A DNA stretch of 64,000 bases from Terriglobia bacterium (GTDB taxonomy: Bacteria > Acidobacteriota > Terriglobia > Acidiferrales > UBA7541), in contig JAIQGG010000005.1 in NCBI GenBank assembly GCA_020072785.1, positions 1-64,000 of the forward strand, written 5' to 3'. Under the pieces are notes generated by a model. It was not told where the DNA came from, did not search any database, and was given only the letters and a program-made list of their open reading frames with translations. Position numbers and translations under genes: made by a program. Every line of letters starts with the position of its first letter. The first letter of the stretch is position 1. Below, one piece after another: positions 1 through 7,627 of this stretch.

Positions 1-2
1 GC

Positions 3-113
3 CTGTACCCCGAGCACGACCTGTTCATCCAGCTCATGAAACTGAAGAATACCCTGCGCTGGATGATGGGCGCAGACCTCATCACCCACCTCGGCCAGGA
101 ATACTACGACTAG
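3..113 (+). CDS. C-terminal end of an unidentified protein (cut by window start)
   Basis: An open frame runs from the window edge to a TAG at 111-113 and encodes 36 residues ending in HLGQEYYD. The codons read as well-formed high-GC coding sequence, with motifs such as TLRWMMG and a charged C-terminus. I do not recognise the family from this fragment. The gene is on the plus strand and converges on the minus-strand operon ending at 272, with a strong hairpin between them. The rest lies upstream of the window. Confidence 0.6.
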   Translation: MYPEHDLFIQLMKLKNTLRWMMGADLITHLGQEYYD

Positions 114-203
114 AACGCATCGCCAAGCGAAGAGAGATTTTTCACCCCGCAAGAGAATCCTGAGCGCAAAAACCGCGCTTCGCCAGGAATGACGGAATTA
201 GAT

Positions 204-233
204 AGAGCAGGGGCGAACCTCCGCCCCTGCTCT
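204..233. terminator. Bidirectional hairpin between convergent genes
   Basis: Perfect 12-bp stem: 204-215 (AGAGCAGGGGCG) pairs with 222-233 around a 6-nt loop. It lies between the plus-strand gene ending at 113 and the minus-strand operon ending at 272, as expected for a shared terminator. There is no clear U-tract on either side, so intrinsic termination is inferred from stem strength and position. Confidence 0.6.
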
Positions 234-271
234 CCTATCCGCACACTACCCGCGGCAATCTGGCGCTGACC

Positions 272-1024
272 CTACTTTGCCGGGCCGCCGGGTTCCGCGG
301 CGTATTTCGCGATCATCTTGCCGGCGATGCGGCCACCTTCGTATTCCGGGATGATGACTTCGTTGGCGCCAGAGGTGCGCATGGCCGCGGCGTAGCGCTC
401 ATGTCCGGCGCGGGTGATGATGACCAGCCTGGGGTTCAAGGCTTTGGCGGTGATGGTGATGTAGAGGTTGTCGGCGTCGTTGTCGATGACCACGCAGATG
501 CCGCGGGCGCGGCGGATGCCCGCCTCCTCGAGGACGCTGTGACGCTTGGCGTCGCCCTGGATCACCAGCACGCCCTCCTGCAGGAGCTGGCGGTACAAGC
601 CATCGTTGGTTTCCAGAAGGACAAAGGGAATTTTGGAGCGCGTCAGTTCCTCGATCAGCGTGCGGCCCACCTGGCCGTAGCCGCAGATGATGAAGTGATC
701 GCGGACCAGTTCGAGATTGAAGTCGTTCATCATGCTTTTCCACACCTCCCGCCCCTGATGGCCGAAAAAGGATAGAAGGATGCGCTCCGCGAACCAGATC
801 TGGAAGGCGAAGACGCCACCGTAGACGAACAGCGAGAAGAGTTTGGTGCTATCGCGCGTCTGCCGGGGTTCAATGGCATGCGGATGAATGGTCCAGAAGA
901 GGGCATCCACCCAGCGCAGATGCTCGAGGCGCACGTAGACCCACACACAGACCAGAAGAAAAGCCGCAAAAAGCAGCGCCGGTGTCAGCAGCCGGCGGAA
1001 GAGCAATCGGAGTGCACGATACAT
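272..1024 (-). CDS. Two-TM membrane protein with RCK/TrkA-N domain, no K+ filter
   Basis: 250 aa. The N-terminus has two hydrophobic segments (about residues 13-32 and 60-80), then a Rossmann RCK/TrkA-N domain from about residue 108 with the dinucleotide motif GYGQVG at 115-120 and an acidic residue closing the second strand (LLETND). The layout is that of an MthK-type two-TM K+ channel. The pore loop, where TVGYGD should be, instead reads TIHPHAIEP (about residues 45-53), so K+ selectivity is not expected. It starts 13 nt after the PQQ dehydrogenase stop and is probably co-transcribed with it. It could be an NAD(H)- or ligand-sensing membrane regulator or a channel of other selectivity. Confidence 0.8.
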   Translation of the reverse strand: MYRALRLLFRRLLTPALLFAAFLLVCVWVYVRLEHLRWVDALFWTIHPHAIEPRQTRDSTKLFSLFVYGGVFAFQIWFAERILLSFFGHQGREVWKSMMNDFNLELVRDHFIICGYGQVGRTLIEELTRSKIPFVLLETNDGLYRQLLQEGVLVIQGDAKRHSVLEEAGIRRARGICVVIDNDADNLYITITAKALNPRLVIITRAGHERYAAAMRTSGANEVIIPEYEGGRIAGKMIAKYAAEPGGPAK

Positions 1025-1037
1025 ACTTTTTCAGACC

Positions 1038-2684
1038 TTACTTTTGCGGAGCCGCCTCGCCGGCGCTCGCCGGCTCCGGCAGAGCGAAGGTGAGCAGGGC
1101 GCTGCCTGCGGCGATGGCCACGTACTGCTTGCCATCCACGGAATAGGTCATCGGGGAGGCGTAGAGCGCCGCACCGGTGGGAAAATGCCACAACATCTTG
1201 CCGGCGCGGGCATCGAAGGCGATGAGGTTGCCTTCGACGTCGCCGGCGAAGACCAAGCCGCCCGCGGTCGCCAGGGTCCCGGCCCAGGGCGCGGAAAAAT
1301 GATCGAACTGCCATCGTACTTCGCCGGTCTTGGGATCGATGGCCTGGAGCGCGCCGCGGTCTTTTTCGCCGCTCGCGGGAATGTACATGCTCCCGAGATA
1401 GGCGTGACCGGGGACTAGCGCCTGGGGTTCCGCGGTGAAGATATCGCACTGCTCGCGGGTGTTGACGTAGAGCAGCCCGGTCTGCGGGCTGTAGGACGGG
1501 GACATGAAGTTGGTCGCGCCGATCGCTCCGGGGCAGACGTGCACGCCCACCGCCGTGGGCTCCGCGCCAGGCGACTGGATCGCCCGCCCCTTGTCGTCGA
1601 GGCCTTTGGCCCAGGTGAGCTTCACGAATGGCTTACCGAGGATAAATTTACCGGTGGTGCGGTCCAGGACGTACAAAAAGCCGTTGCGGTTGGCGTGCAC
1701 GAGGGTCTTGCGCAGCTGGCCGTTGAGTTCCATGTCCAGGAGCACGGGAATTTCCGTGGAGTCCCAGTCGTGCAGGTCGTGCGGGGTGAACTGGAAATGC
1801 CACTTCAGCGCGCCGGTGTCCGGGTCCAGAGCCAGCATGGAATTACTGTAGAGGTCGTCGCCGTGGCGCTGCGATCCGTCGTTGGACGGCGAAGGATTTC
1901 CCGTCGGCCAGTAGAGCAGGTTCAGTTCGGGATCATAGGAGCCGGTCAGCCAGGCGGGGGCGCCGCCGCGGGTCCAAGAATCGCCTTCCCAGGTTTCGTG
2001 GCCGGGCTCGCCCGGGCCAGGGATGGTGTAGAAGCGCCAGGCGCGCTTGCCGGTCTTGGCGTCGTAGGCGTCGATGAAGCCGCGCACGCCGTATTCGCCG
2101 CCGCTCACTCCAACGATGACTTTGTCCTGCACGGCCAGGGGGGCCAGGGTAAAGCTGTAGCCCTTGGAATAATCGCCGGCTTGCACATCCCACAGAACGT
2201 TGCCGGTCTTGGTGTCCAGGGCCAAGACGTGGGCATCGAGGGTGGCCAGGAACAGGCGGTCGCCGAGGATGGCAAATCCGCGGTTCACATGGCCGCAGCA
2301 GAGGCGGAGTTTTTCCGGGAGTGCGCGCTGGTAATGCCAGATGGTGCGGCCGGTGCGGGCATCGAGGGCGAAGGCGTGATTGTCCTGCGCGGTGACGTAC
2401 ATCACGCCGTCCACGACCAGAGGCGTGGTCTCGAATTTTCCCGGCGCGGGGCTCTGGAAGACCCACTGTGCCGCGAGGGTGGCCGCATTTGCGGCGGTGA
2501 TCTGCTGCAGCGCGCTGAAGCGGCGCCCGTCGTAGCTTCCGGAGTAGGTCAGCCAATTCTGCGGCTCGCCGGCCGCACGTTCGATGCGCTCCGGGGTAAC
2601 CTGCGCCGCGAGGCGTGCAGTGCCGGGGAAGGCCAGCAGCGCGAGTACAAGACTCTTCAGCATAGCGGTCTGCATGCTCTTCAT
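1038..2684 (-). CDS. PQQ-dependent alcohol dehydrogenase, lanthanide-type signature
   Basis: 548 aa, periplasmic, with a signal peptide (hydrophobic stretch then AAQ near residue 28). Quinoprotein beta-propeller with repeated ALD..TG blades. It oxidises primary alcohols or aldehydes and passes electrons to cytochrome c. Visible family residues are the vicinal Cys-Cys at 129-130, the metal-ligand Glu in SGGEYGVRG (E197), Asn in TGNPSPSN (N263), and PHDLHDWD with the likely catalytic D306 followed by D308. An Asp two positions after the catalytic Asp marks lanthanide-using XoxF/PedH-type enzymes; calcium MxaF enzymes have Ala there. R333 (ANRNG) matches the PQQ-contacting Arg. It lies 9 nt downstream of a diheme cytochrome c, its likely acceptor. 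Confidence 0.9.
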   Translation of the reverse strand: MKSMQTAMLKSLVLALLAFPGTARLAAQVTPERIERAAGEPQNWLTYSGSYDGRRFSALQQITAANAATLAAQWVFQSPAPGKFETTPLVVDGVMYVTAQDNHAFALDARTGRTIWHYQRALPEKLRLCCGHVNRGFAILGDRLFLATLDAHVLALDTKTGNVLWDVQAGDYSKGYSFTLAPLAVQDKVIVGVSGGEYGVRGFIDAYDAKTGKRAWRFYTIPGPGEPGHETWEGDSWTRGGAPAWLTGSYDPELNLLYWPTGNPSPSNDGSQRHGDDLYSNSMLALDPDTGALKWHFQFTPHDLHDWDSTEIPVLLDMELNGQLRKTLVHANRNGFLYVLDRTTGKFILGKPFVKLTWAKGLDDKGRAIQSPGAEPTAVGVHVCPGAIGATNFMSPSYSPQTGLLYVNTREQCDIFTAEPQALVPGHAYLGSMYIPASGEKDRGALQAIDPKTGEVRWQFDHFSAPWAGTLATAGGLVFAGDVEGNLIAFDARAGKMLWHFPTGAALYASPMTYSVDGKQYVAIAAGSALLTFALPEPASAGEAAPQK

Positions 2685-2693
2685 CGCTGGCTC

Positions 2694-3530
2694 TCACTCT
2701 CCACGGAGGGTCTCGAGATACGCCAGAAGGCCGCGGAGTTTGGCATCGGGAAGCTCGGCCGGTCCGTAGGCCGGCATGAAGGACTTCCCTTCGTGCACCA
2801 CACTCTTCAGGTCCTTCTTGAGAAGGAGATGAAGATTTTCGCGGCCGTCCATCAATTGGATGGAAAAGGAGTCTTCGTTCCTGGCGATGCCCGTGAGCTT
2901 GGCCCCGTCAGCCAGGGTCACGGTCACGATTTCATAGGTCATGGGAAAATCGCGGCCCGGCTCGCTGAGTCCCTCGGAGATCTGCCTGTCCGGCTCGCGG
3001 AGCGACTCGATGATGTATTCCTGAGAACGCGCTTCCGCGACGCGCGAGAGATCCGGCCCGACGCGCCCGCCGCGGCCGCGCACCATGTGGCAGGCGGAGC
3101 AGTAGCCCTCTCCGAAGAAGAACTTGCCCCCTTCCGCGGGGTCGCCGGTTGCGGCCGGGCGGGCTTTCGGCTGCAGGGTGCGCAGGTAAGAGATAATTTC
3201 CCAGGTTTCGTCGTCGGAGAGGTCGTTGGCAGGCATGAGCGTGCCCAGAATGCCGCGGAGAATGAGGTTGTAAAGGGCTTCGTCGGAAGAACCGTGGATG
3301 AGGCGCCCGGTCACCAGGCTGGGCCCGCGCAGACCGCCCGTGGCGGCGCTGCCGTGGCACATCGCGCAATTGATCCGGAAGTTTGCCCGGCCGTCGCGGA
3401 TGGCCTCCGGCTTGCCTTGCACGGGATTGCGCTGGGCTTTCGCACCTTGCTCCTGGGCGGCACACCAGGTGTACCCGCTCAGCAGCCCCAATCCCAGCGT
3501 GACCACAAAGAATTTCCCGGCACGTTTCAC
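2694..3530 (-). CDS. Diheme c-type cytochrome
   Basis: 278 aa with an N-terminal signal sequence and two heme c sites, CAMCH (55-59) and CSACH (144-148). Candidate axial Met residues are in LMP (M99) and FMP (M252). Between the second heme site and the C-terminus is a segment like the one after heme motifs in planctomycete/acidobacterial heme-binding modules (LTGIARNEDSFS...LKSVV...SFMP). The start is GTG with AGGGTG just upstream. It is the first gene of a three-gene minus-strand operon with the PQQ dehydrogenase and the RCK membrane protein. Probable periplasmic electron acceptor for the dehydrogenase. Confidence 0.9.
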   Translation of the reverse strand: MKRAGKFFVVTLGLGLLSGYTWCAAQEQGAKAQRNPVQGKPEAIRDGRANFRINCAMCHGSAATGGLRGPSLVTGRLIHGSSDEALYNLILRGILGTLMPANDLSDDETWEIISYLRTLQPKARPAATGDPAEGGKFFFGEGYCSACHMVRGRGGRVGPDLSRVAEARSQEYIIESLREPDRQISEGLSEPGRDFPMTYEIVTVTLADGAKLTGIARNEDSFSIQLMDGRENLHLLLKKDLKSVVHEGKSFMPAYGPAELPDAKLRGLLAYLETLRGE

Positions 3531-3660
3531 TGGACACCCTCGCGCTTTGCCGTGCGCGAATGCTATGCGCCCTGAGCGCGGGAGTCAACCGGCGGCCGCA
3601 AAAACAAAAAGAACGGGCAGCCTTGCGCCCGGGGCGGCGCTCGGTGCGATTGTTCCGGTT

Positions 3661-4101
3661 CTAGGAGAGCTTGCGCAGGCGCTTGCGGTGCTCCGACAGA
3701 ATGCAGGCGTCCATGATCACGATGATTCCCGCCGCGCGCGCCTTCTCCCCGGCCTCGCGATTCTGGATCCCCTCCTGCATCCAGACAACCTTCGCACCCT
3801 TCTGGATGGCTCCGTCCACCACCGGAGGCACGTCCTCGGCCTTGCGGAAGATGTCTACAATGTCGACCTGCTCGGGGATGTCTTCCACGCGGCTATAGCA
3901 GTGCAGTCCCTCCACTTCCTTCTCGTTGGGATTGACGGCGAAAACTTGGTAGCCCACACCGCGGAGATAGCCCGCAACGCCATTGCTGGGACGGAACTTC
4001 TTGGGGGAGATTCCGACCACGGCGACCTTCTGGCATTCCTTGAGAATGTCCAGCACCGGATCCGCGGAGGGTTCTTTGCCTGGGGGAAGCAGTACGATCA
4101 T
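3661..4101 (-). CDS. CoA-binding domain protein (YccU-like)
   Basis: 146 aa, a single Rossmann-fold CoA-binding domain: VAVVGISPKKFRPSNGVAGYL (first strand and nucleotide loop), FAVNPNEKEVEG, VDIVDIFRKAEDVPPVV and KVVWMQEGI are all typical. This is the small stand-alone family, homologous to the N-terminal part of succinyl-CoA ligase alpha subunit but without ligase domains; its biochemical role is not established. I chose the ATG at 4101, which overlaps the hisC stop as ATGA, over an upstream in-frame start inside hisC. Translationally coupled last gene of the rluB-hisC set. Confidence 0.85.
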   Translation of the reverse strand: MIVLLPPGKEPSADPVLDILKECQKVAVVGISPKKFRPSNGVAGYLRGVGYQVFAVNPNEKEVEGLHCYSRVEDIPEQVDIVDIFRKAEDVPPVVDGAIQKGAKVVWMQEGIQNREAGEKARAAGIIVIMDACILSEHRKRLRKLS

Positions 4102-5249
4102 GGTCTCGTCAACTCTTTCTTCGGGGCTGGTCCTGATCCTGCCGCGGCATGCGGCGGCCACACCCGGGCCATGGTCGCCAGGAACGCTTCATTTTCCTCC
4201 GGAATGCCCACGGAAACGCGCACGGCCTCCGGAAAACCCATCCAGCCCAGCGGGCGCACGATGACTCCACTGTGCAGTAATTCTCCGCAGAATATCTCCG
4301 ACTCCGGGCCAAGCTCGAGGAAAAGAAAATTTGTTTCCGAAGGCACCGGCCGCAACCCCAGCTTCTCGAGACCCGCCACGAGCCGCGCGCGCCCGGCGTG
4401 GTTCGTCTCCACCGAGCGCCGCACGTGCTCGGCATCGTCCAGCGCGGCCAGCGCCGCGGCCTGGGCCGGGCCCGAGACGTTGAAGGGCGTGCGCAGCTTA
4501 TTCATCGCGCGGACAATCGGTTCCTGGCCGATGCCGTAGCCCAGGCGCAGCCCCGCAAGTCCATACACTTTCGAAAAGGTCCTCAGGATCAGCAGGTTGC
4601 TGTGCCGGCGGAACAAATCCTCCGAGCGCGGCATGTCCGCCCGGCTGGCGTAGTGGATATACGCCTCATCGAGCACGACCACCACGTCTCCGGGAACGCG
4701 CGAGAGAAATTGCTCCAGCTCTGCCATCCCGAACGCCGTTCCCGTGGGATTGTTCGGATTCGCCAGATATACGACGCGCGTTTCCGGCGTAATCGCCTCG
4801 GCGATGCCGCCCAATTCGTACGCGTACTCGCGGAGCGGCGTTTGCACCAGCGCAGCGCCGCTCGCGCGAATGGCGATGGAAAATGGCGCATACGTTCCTT
4901 GCGAGGTCCCTCCCTGCAGGCCCGGCCGGAGAAGTATGCGGGAAGCCAGGTCAATGATCTCGCTCGAGCCGAGCCCAATGAAGATCTCTTCTGGAGAGAC
5001 ATTGTGCCGCGCCGCCAATGCCTGGCGCAGTTGCTTGCTGCCGCCGTCGGGATAGCGGTTGGAGCCCGGAAGCGCGCGCAACACGGCTTCCATCGCTTTC
5101 GGCGAAGGTCCCAGGGGATTTTCGTTGGAGGCCAGCTTGATGGCGCGAATCTTTAGCTCGCGTTCGACTTCTTCGACAGGTCTTCCGGGAACGTAGACGG
5201 GTAGCCCCCGAATGTAAGCGGGAATCAGGTTTTCGATCGAGCGCGTCAT
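4098..5249 (-). CDS. hisC: Histidinol-phosphate aminotransferase
   Basis: 383 aa, fold-type I PLP aminotransferase. It converts histidinol phosphate and 2-oxoglutarate to imidazole-acetol phosphate and glutamate in histidine synthesis. Visible motifs: SNENPLGPSP near the N-terminus, YLANPNNPTG (substrate/PLP Asn region), VVLDEAYIHYA (PLP Asp) and RTFSKVYGLAGLRLGYG with the Schiff-base Lys. Length is normal for HisC. Start ATG overlaps the rluB stop and its stop overlaps the next start, both as ATGA. No other his genes are in the window. An aromatic aminotransferase specificity cannot be excluded from sequence alone. Confidence 0.88.
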   Translation of the reverse strand: MTRSIENLIPAYIRGLPVYVPGRPVEEVERELKIRAIKLASNENPLGPSPKAMEAVLRALPGSNRYPDGGSKQLRQALAARHNVSPEEIFIGLGSSEIIDLASRILLRPGLQGGTSQGTYAPFSIAIRASGAALVQTPLREYAYELGGIAEAITPETRVVYLANPNNPTGTAFGMAELEQFLSRVPGDVVVVLDEAYIHYASRADMPRSEDLFRRHSNLLILRTFSKVYGLAGLRLGYGIGQEPIVRAMNKLRTPFNVSGPAQAAALAALDDAEHVRRSVETNHAGRARLVAGLEKLGLRPVPSETNFLFLELGPESEIFCGELLHSGVIVRPLGWMGFPEAVRVSVGIPEENEAFLATMARVWPPHAAAGSGPAPKKELTRP

Positions 5250-6019
5250 CGGACTTCGACCGCTGCCGCGCGACGCTTCGGCCGGCGCGCGGGTTTTGCC
5301 GTGCTGCGGCTCAGCGTGCGGCGCAGCACGTCCAGTTCACCGGCGGTGAGCGGGCGGTACCTGCCCTGCGCCAGCCCCTCCAGCATAAGCGGTCCGATGG
5401 CAATGCGCTTCAGCTTCTCCACGGGATGTAACCGGCTGAACAATATGCGCCGGAGGAGGTCGCGGCGCGCTTCCGGCAGTGTGACCTCGTACCAGAAATT
5501 CAAGGCGTGGCCGCGGGTGGCGTCCGGCTGGCGGATGGGTTTTACCACCGCGCCGGTCTGCGCGGTGATGTCGCTCATCAGGGTGGAGGGCAGCTTCCCC
5601 TTCACTTTCACGTGATAGGACTGCAGCAGATTGCCCCATGCGCGGAGCATTTCCGCGGCCAGGTCGCCGTCGTTGGTGAGGAAGACCAGGCCCGAGGCAT
5701 CGTAGTCCAGGCGGCCCACCGGGTAGACGCGCTCCGGCAACCCGCGCAGGCAATGGCGCAGAGTCTTGCGGCCCTCCGGGTCGGCCATGGTAGAGACGAC
5801 CTCCGGGGGCTTGTGCAGGAGGAGATAGACCTTGCGCTCTTCGGCCTGGATCAGCCGGCCAGCGACTTCGATGCGGTCCTTCCCGGAGTCGGCCTTGGTG
5901 CCCAGTTCGGTCACCACCTGGGCGTTGACGCGCACCTGGCCGCTGACAATGAGCTGCTCGGCGTGACGCCGCGAAGCGATGCCCGCGCGGGCGATAATTT
6001 TCTGGAGTCGTTCTAGCAT
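5246..6019 (-). CDS. rluB: 23S rRNA pseudouridine synthase, RluB/RsuA family
   Basis: 257 aa. An N-terminal S4 RNA-binding domain (residues 1-60: ERLQKIIARAGIASRRHAEQLI) precedes the RsuA/RluB catalytic domain with GRLDYDASGLVFLTNDG, where the Asp of GRLD is the nucleophile. Modifies uridine in ribosomal RNA; RluB versus RluE/RsuA target is inferred. I start at the ATG at 6019 because the S4 domain begins there; a longer frame reaches 6085 but runs through a repeat-like spacer. Stop overlaps the hisC start (ATGA). C-terminus is Arg-rich. Lies downstream of scpB, a common neighbour of rluB. Confidence 0.88.
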   Translation of the reverse strand: MLERLQKIIARAGIASRRHAEQLIVSGQVRVNAQVVTELGTKADSGKDRIEVAGRLIQAEERKVYLLLHKPPEVVSTMADPEGRKTLRHCLRGLPERVYPVGRLDYDASGLVFLTNDGDLAAEMLRAWGNLLQSYHVKVKGKLPSTLMSDITAQTGAVVKPIRQPDATRGHALNFWYEVTLPEARRDLLRRILFSRLHPVEKLKRIAIGPLMLEGLAQGRYRPLTAGELDVLRRTLSRSTAKPARRPKRRAAAVEVR

Positions 6020-6029
6020 GGTCTCCGTG

Positions 6030-6096
6030 GGACAGAGATTCCTGTCTGTCCTCTTTCTTGGCGGCAAGGAAAGGCGGACAGGCAAGAATGCCTGTC
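6030..6096. repeat. REP-like double hairpin in the scpB-rluB spacer
   Basis: Two inverted repeats lie between scpB and rluB. The first, 6077-6084 (GACAGGCA) pairing with 6089-6096 around AGAA, is a perfect 8-bp stem. The second, 6030-6035 (GGACAG) with 6046-6051 (CTGTCC), is 6 bp. Both share the core GACAG/CTGTC, so they look like two units of one mobile palindrome rather than a terminator; there is no U-tract and the genes on both sides are probably co-transcribed. Confidence 0.5.
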
Positions 6097-6108
6097 GTGC
6101 CAGGATGC

Positions 6109-6795
6109 TTACTCTCCGGCTGCAGCCGTTTTGGATTCGTCGCCGTTGCCTGGATCAAGTTCCGCGGCCATCTCCGTGGCGGCTTCCGGCCTGGCGCTCA
6201 AGTCGTTTTCCGGGGCCATGGCCGCCGGTTCTTCCGCTGCAATGCCCTCGTCGCCACCCAGCGCCTCGCGCGCCAGGGCCTCGAACTCCTTCAGGCTCGG
6301 GAGCTCTTCCAGATCGCTGAGGCCGAAGCGCATCAGGAACTCTTTGGAGGTCTTGTAGAGAATCGGCCGCCCGATCACTTCCTTGCGCCCGGCGGTGGTG
6401 ATGAGCCTCTTGTCTAGCAGGGTCTTGAGGACGCCGGACGTGTTTACGCCGCGGATCTCCTGGATCTCCGGGCCGGTCACGGGCTGCTTGTAGGCCACCA
6501 CCGCCAGGGTCTCAAGCGCGGGCATGGTCAGGCGCAGCGGCGGGCGCAGGCTCTTGATGAAGCGACGCACGACCTCATGGTGCTGGGGCTTGGTGTACAT
6601 CTTGTAGCCGCCGGCCACGGCGCGGATTTCTACGCCGCGCTCCTCGCCGGCGCAGCCCGCGACCATTTCGTCCAGGGCGGCCTGCACCGCGAGTTTTTCC
6701 TCGCCGAGCGCCTGAGCCAGCTGCTCGAGTGTCGCCGGCTCGTCCGCCGCGTAGATCATTGCTTCGAGTGCTGCTTTGCGTTCTTCGTTGGTCAT
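6109..6795 (-). CDS. scpB: Segregation and condensation protein B
   Basis: 228 aa. Winged-helix kleisin-associated subunit of the SMC-ScpAB condensin. Family signatures: ALEAMIYAADEPATLEQLA at the N-terminus, LRLTMPALETLAVVAYKQPVTGPEIQEIRGV and VIGRPILYKTSKEFLMRFGL. The final 55 residues or so are Ala/Glu-rich and probably disordered. Lies 24 nt downstream of scpA, the conserved arrangement, so both products act together in chromosome segregation. Start ATG at 6795. Confidence 0.93.
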   Translation of the reverse strand: MTNEERKAALEAMIYAADEPATLEQLAQALGEEKLAVQAALDEMVAGCAGEERGVEIRAVAGGYKMYTKPQHHEVVRRFIKSLRPPLRLTMPALETLAVVAYKQPVTGPEIQEIRGVNTSGVLKTLLDKRLITTAGRKEVIGRPILYKTSKEFLMRFGLSDLEELPSLKEFEALAREALGGDEGIAAEEPAAMAPENDLSARPEAATEMAAELDPGNGDESKTAAAGE

Positions 6796-6819
6796 TGTCT
6801 TTGTGAGACCGCTAAACGG

Positions 6820-7602
6820 TTATTGGTATTGCTCGTCAATCTGGCGGATTTCGCCCTTTTCGTCGAACACCGCGTCGAACATCTTGTGTTTGCGCACCAC
6901 GATCTCGCCAAACTGCTTGTCCTGCGCCAGGGCCACGGCCTGCAGCTTGACCATCTCCAGGACCGCCAGGAAGGCCACGATCATGGCGTGGCGCGAGGGG
7001 CACTCCTCGAAAAAGCGGATGAGGTTGACCGCGCCATTTTCGCTGGCCACGATCTGGCCGCGCAGCTGGGTGATCATCTGGGCTACGGTGAACTGGTCGT
7101 GGCGCAGCTCGATACGCGAGACTTCCTTGCGGCGCTCCAGGACCTGCTGGAAGACCTTCACCAGATCCACCAGCGAGACCACCAGGTCCGCTTCCGTTTC
7201 TTCGCTCTCGTACAGCGTCTTGTCCGGCTTGGACCAGACGTGCTCTTCGATCTGCTGCTTCTGGTAGAGGAGCTGCGCGGCGTTCTTAAATTTCTCGTGC
7301 TCCACCAGGCGTTGCACCAGCTCCGCGCGCGGGTCCCCGGCCTGCTCCTCGGGGGAGGCCAGCGGATCGGGCGGGAGAAGCATCCTGGACTTGATGTAGA
7401 TAAGCGTCGCGGCCATGTAGATGAAATCCGCGGAGACGTCAATGTTCAGCTCTTCCAGCTTGTGAATGTATTCGAGGTACTGCGCCGTGATCTTGGCGAT
7501 GGGGATGTCGTGGATATTGATCTCCTGCTTCTTGATCAAGTCCAGAAGCAGGTCCAGCGGTCCCTCGTAGACCGCGATGTGAATTTTGTACGGCGACGCC
7601 AT
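6820..7602 (-). CDS. scpA: Segregation and condensation protein A
   Basis: 260 aa kleisin subunit bridging SMC heads. N-terminal signature YEGPLDLLLDLIKKQEINIHDIPIAKIT and the following helix FIYMAATLIYIKSRMLLP are diagnostic; the C-terminal winged helix contains FLAVLEMVKLQAVALAQDKQFGEI. Full length for the family. Upstream of scpB by 24 nt and 25 nt downstream of trpS, so all three are probably one transcript. SMC itself is not in the window. Confidence 0.93.
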   Translation of the reverse strand: MASPYKIHIAVYEGPLDLLLDLIKKQEINIHDIPIAKITAQYLEYIHKLEELNIDVSADFIYMAATLIYIKSRMLLPPDPLASPEEQAGDPRAELVQRLVEHEKFKNAAQLLYQKQQIEEHVWSKPDKTLYESEETEADLVVSLVDLVKVFQQVLERRKEVSRIELRHDQFTVAQMITQLRGQIVASENGAVNLIRFFEECPSRHAMIVAFLAVLEMVKLQAVALAQDKQFGEIVVRKHKMFDAVFDEKGEIRQIDEQYQ

Positions 7603-7627
7603 CAGCGCTTCCCTCTTCGTTCTGTCC

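Noticed and set aside
1539-3575. Long plus-strand open frame antisense to the PQQ dehydrogenase and cytochrome genes
   Set aside because: Arg/Gly/Ala-rich translation without domains or start signals; the minus-strand genes have clear motifs. High GC makes such frames common.
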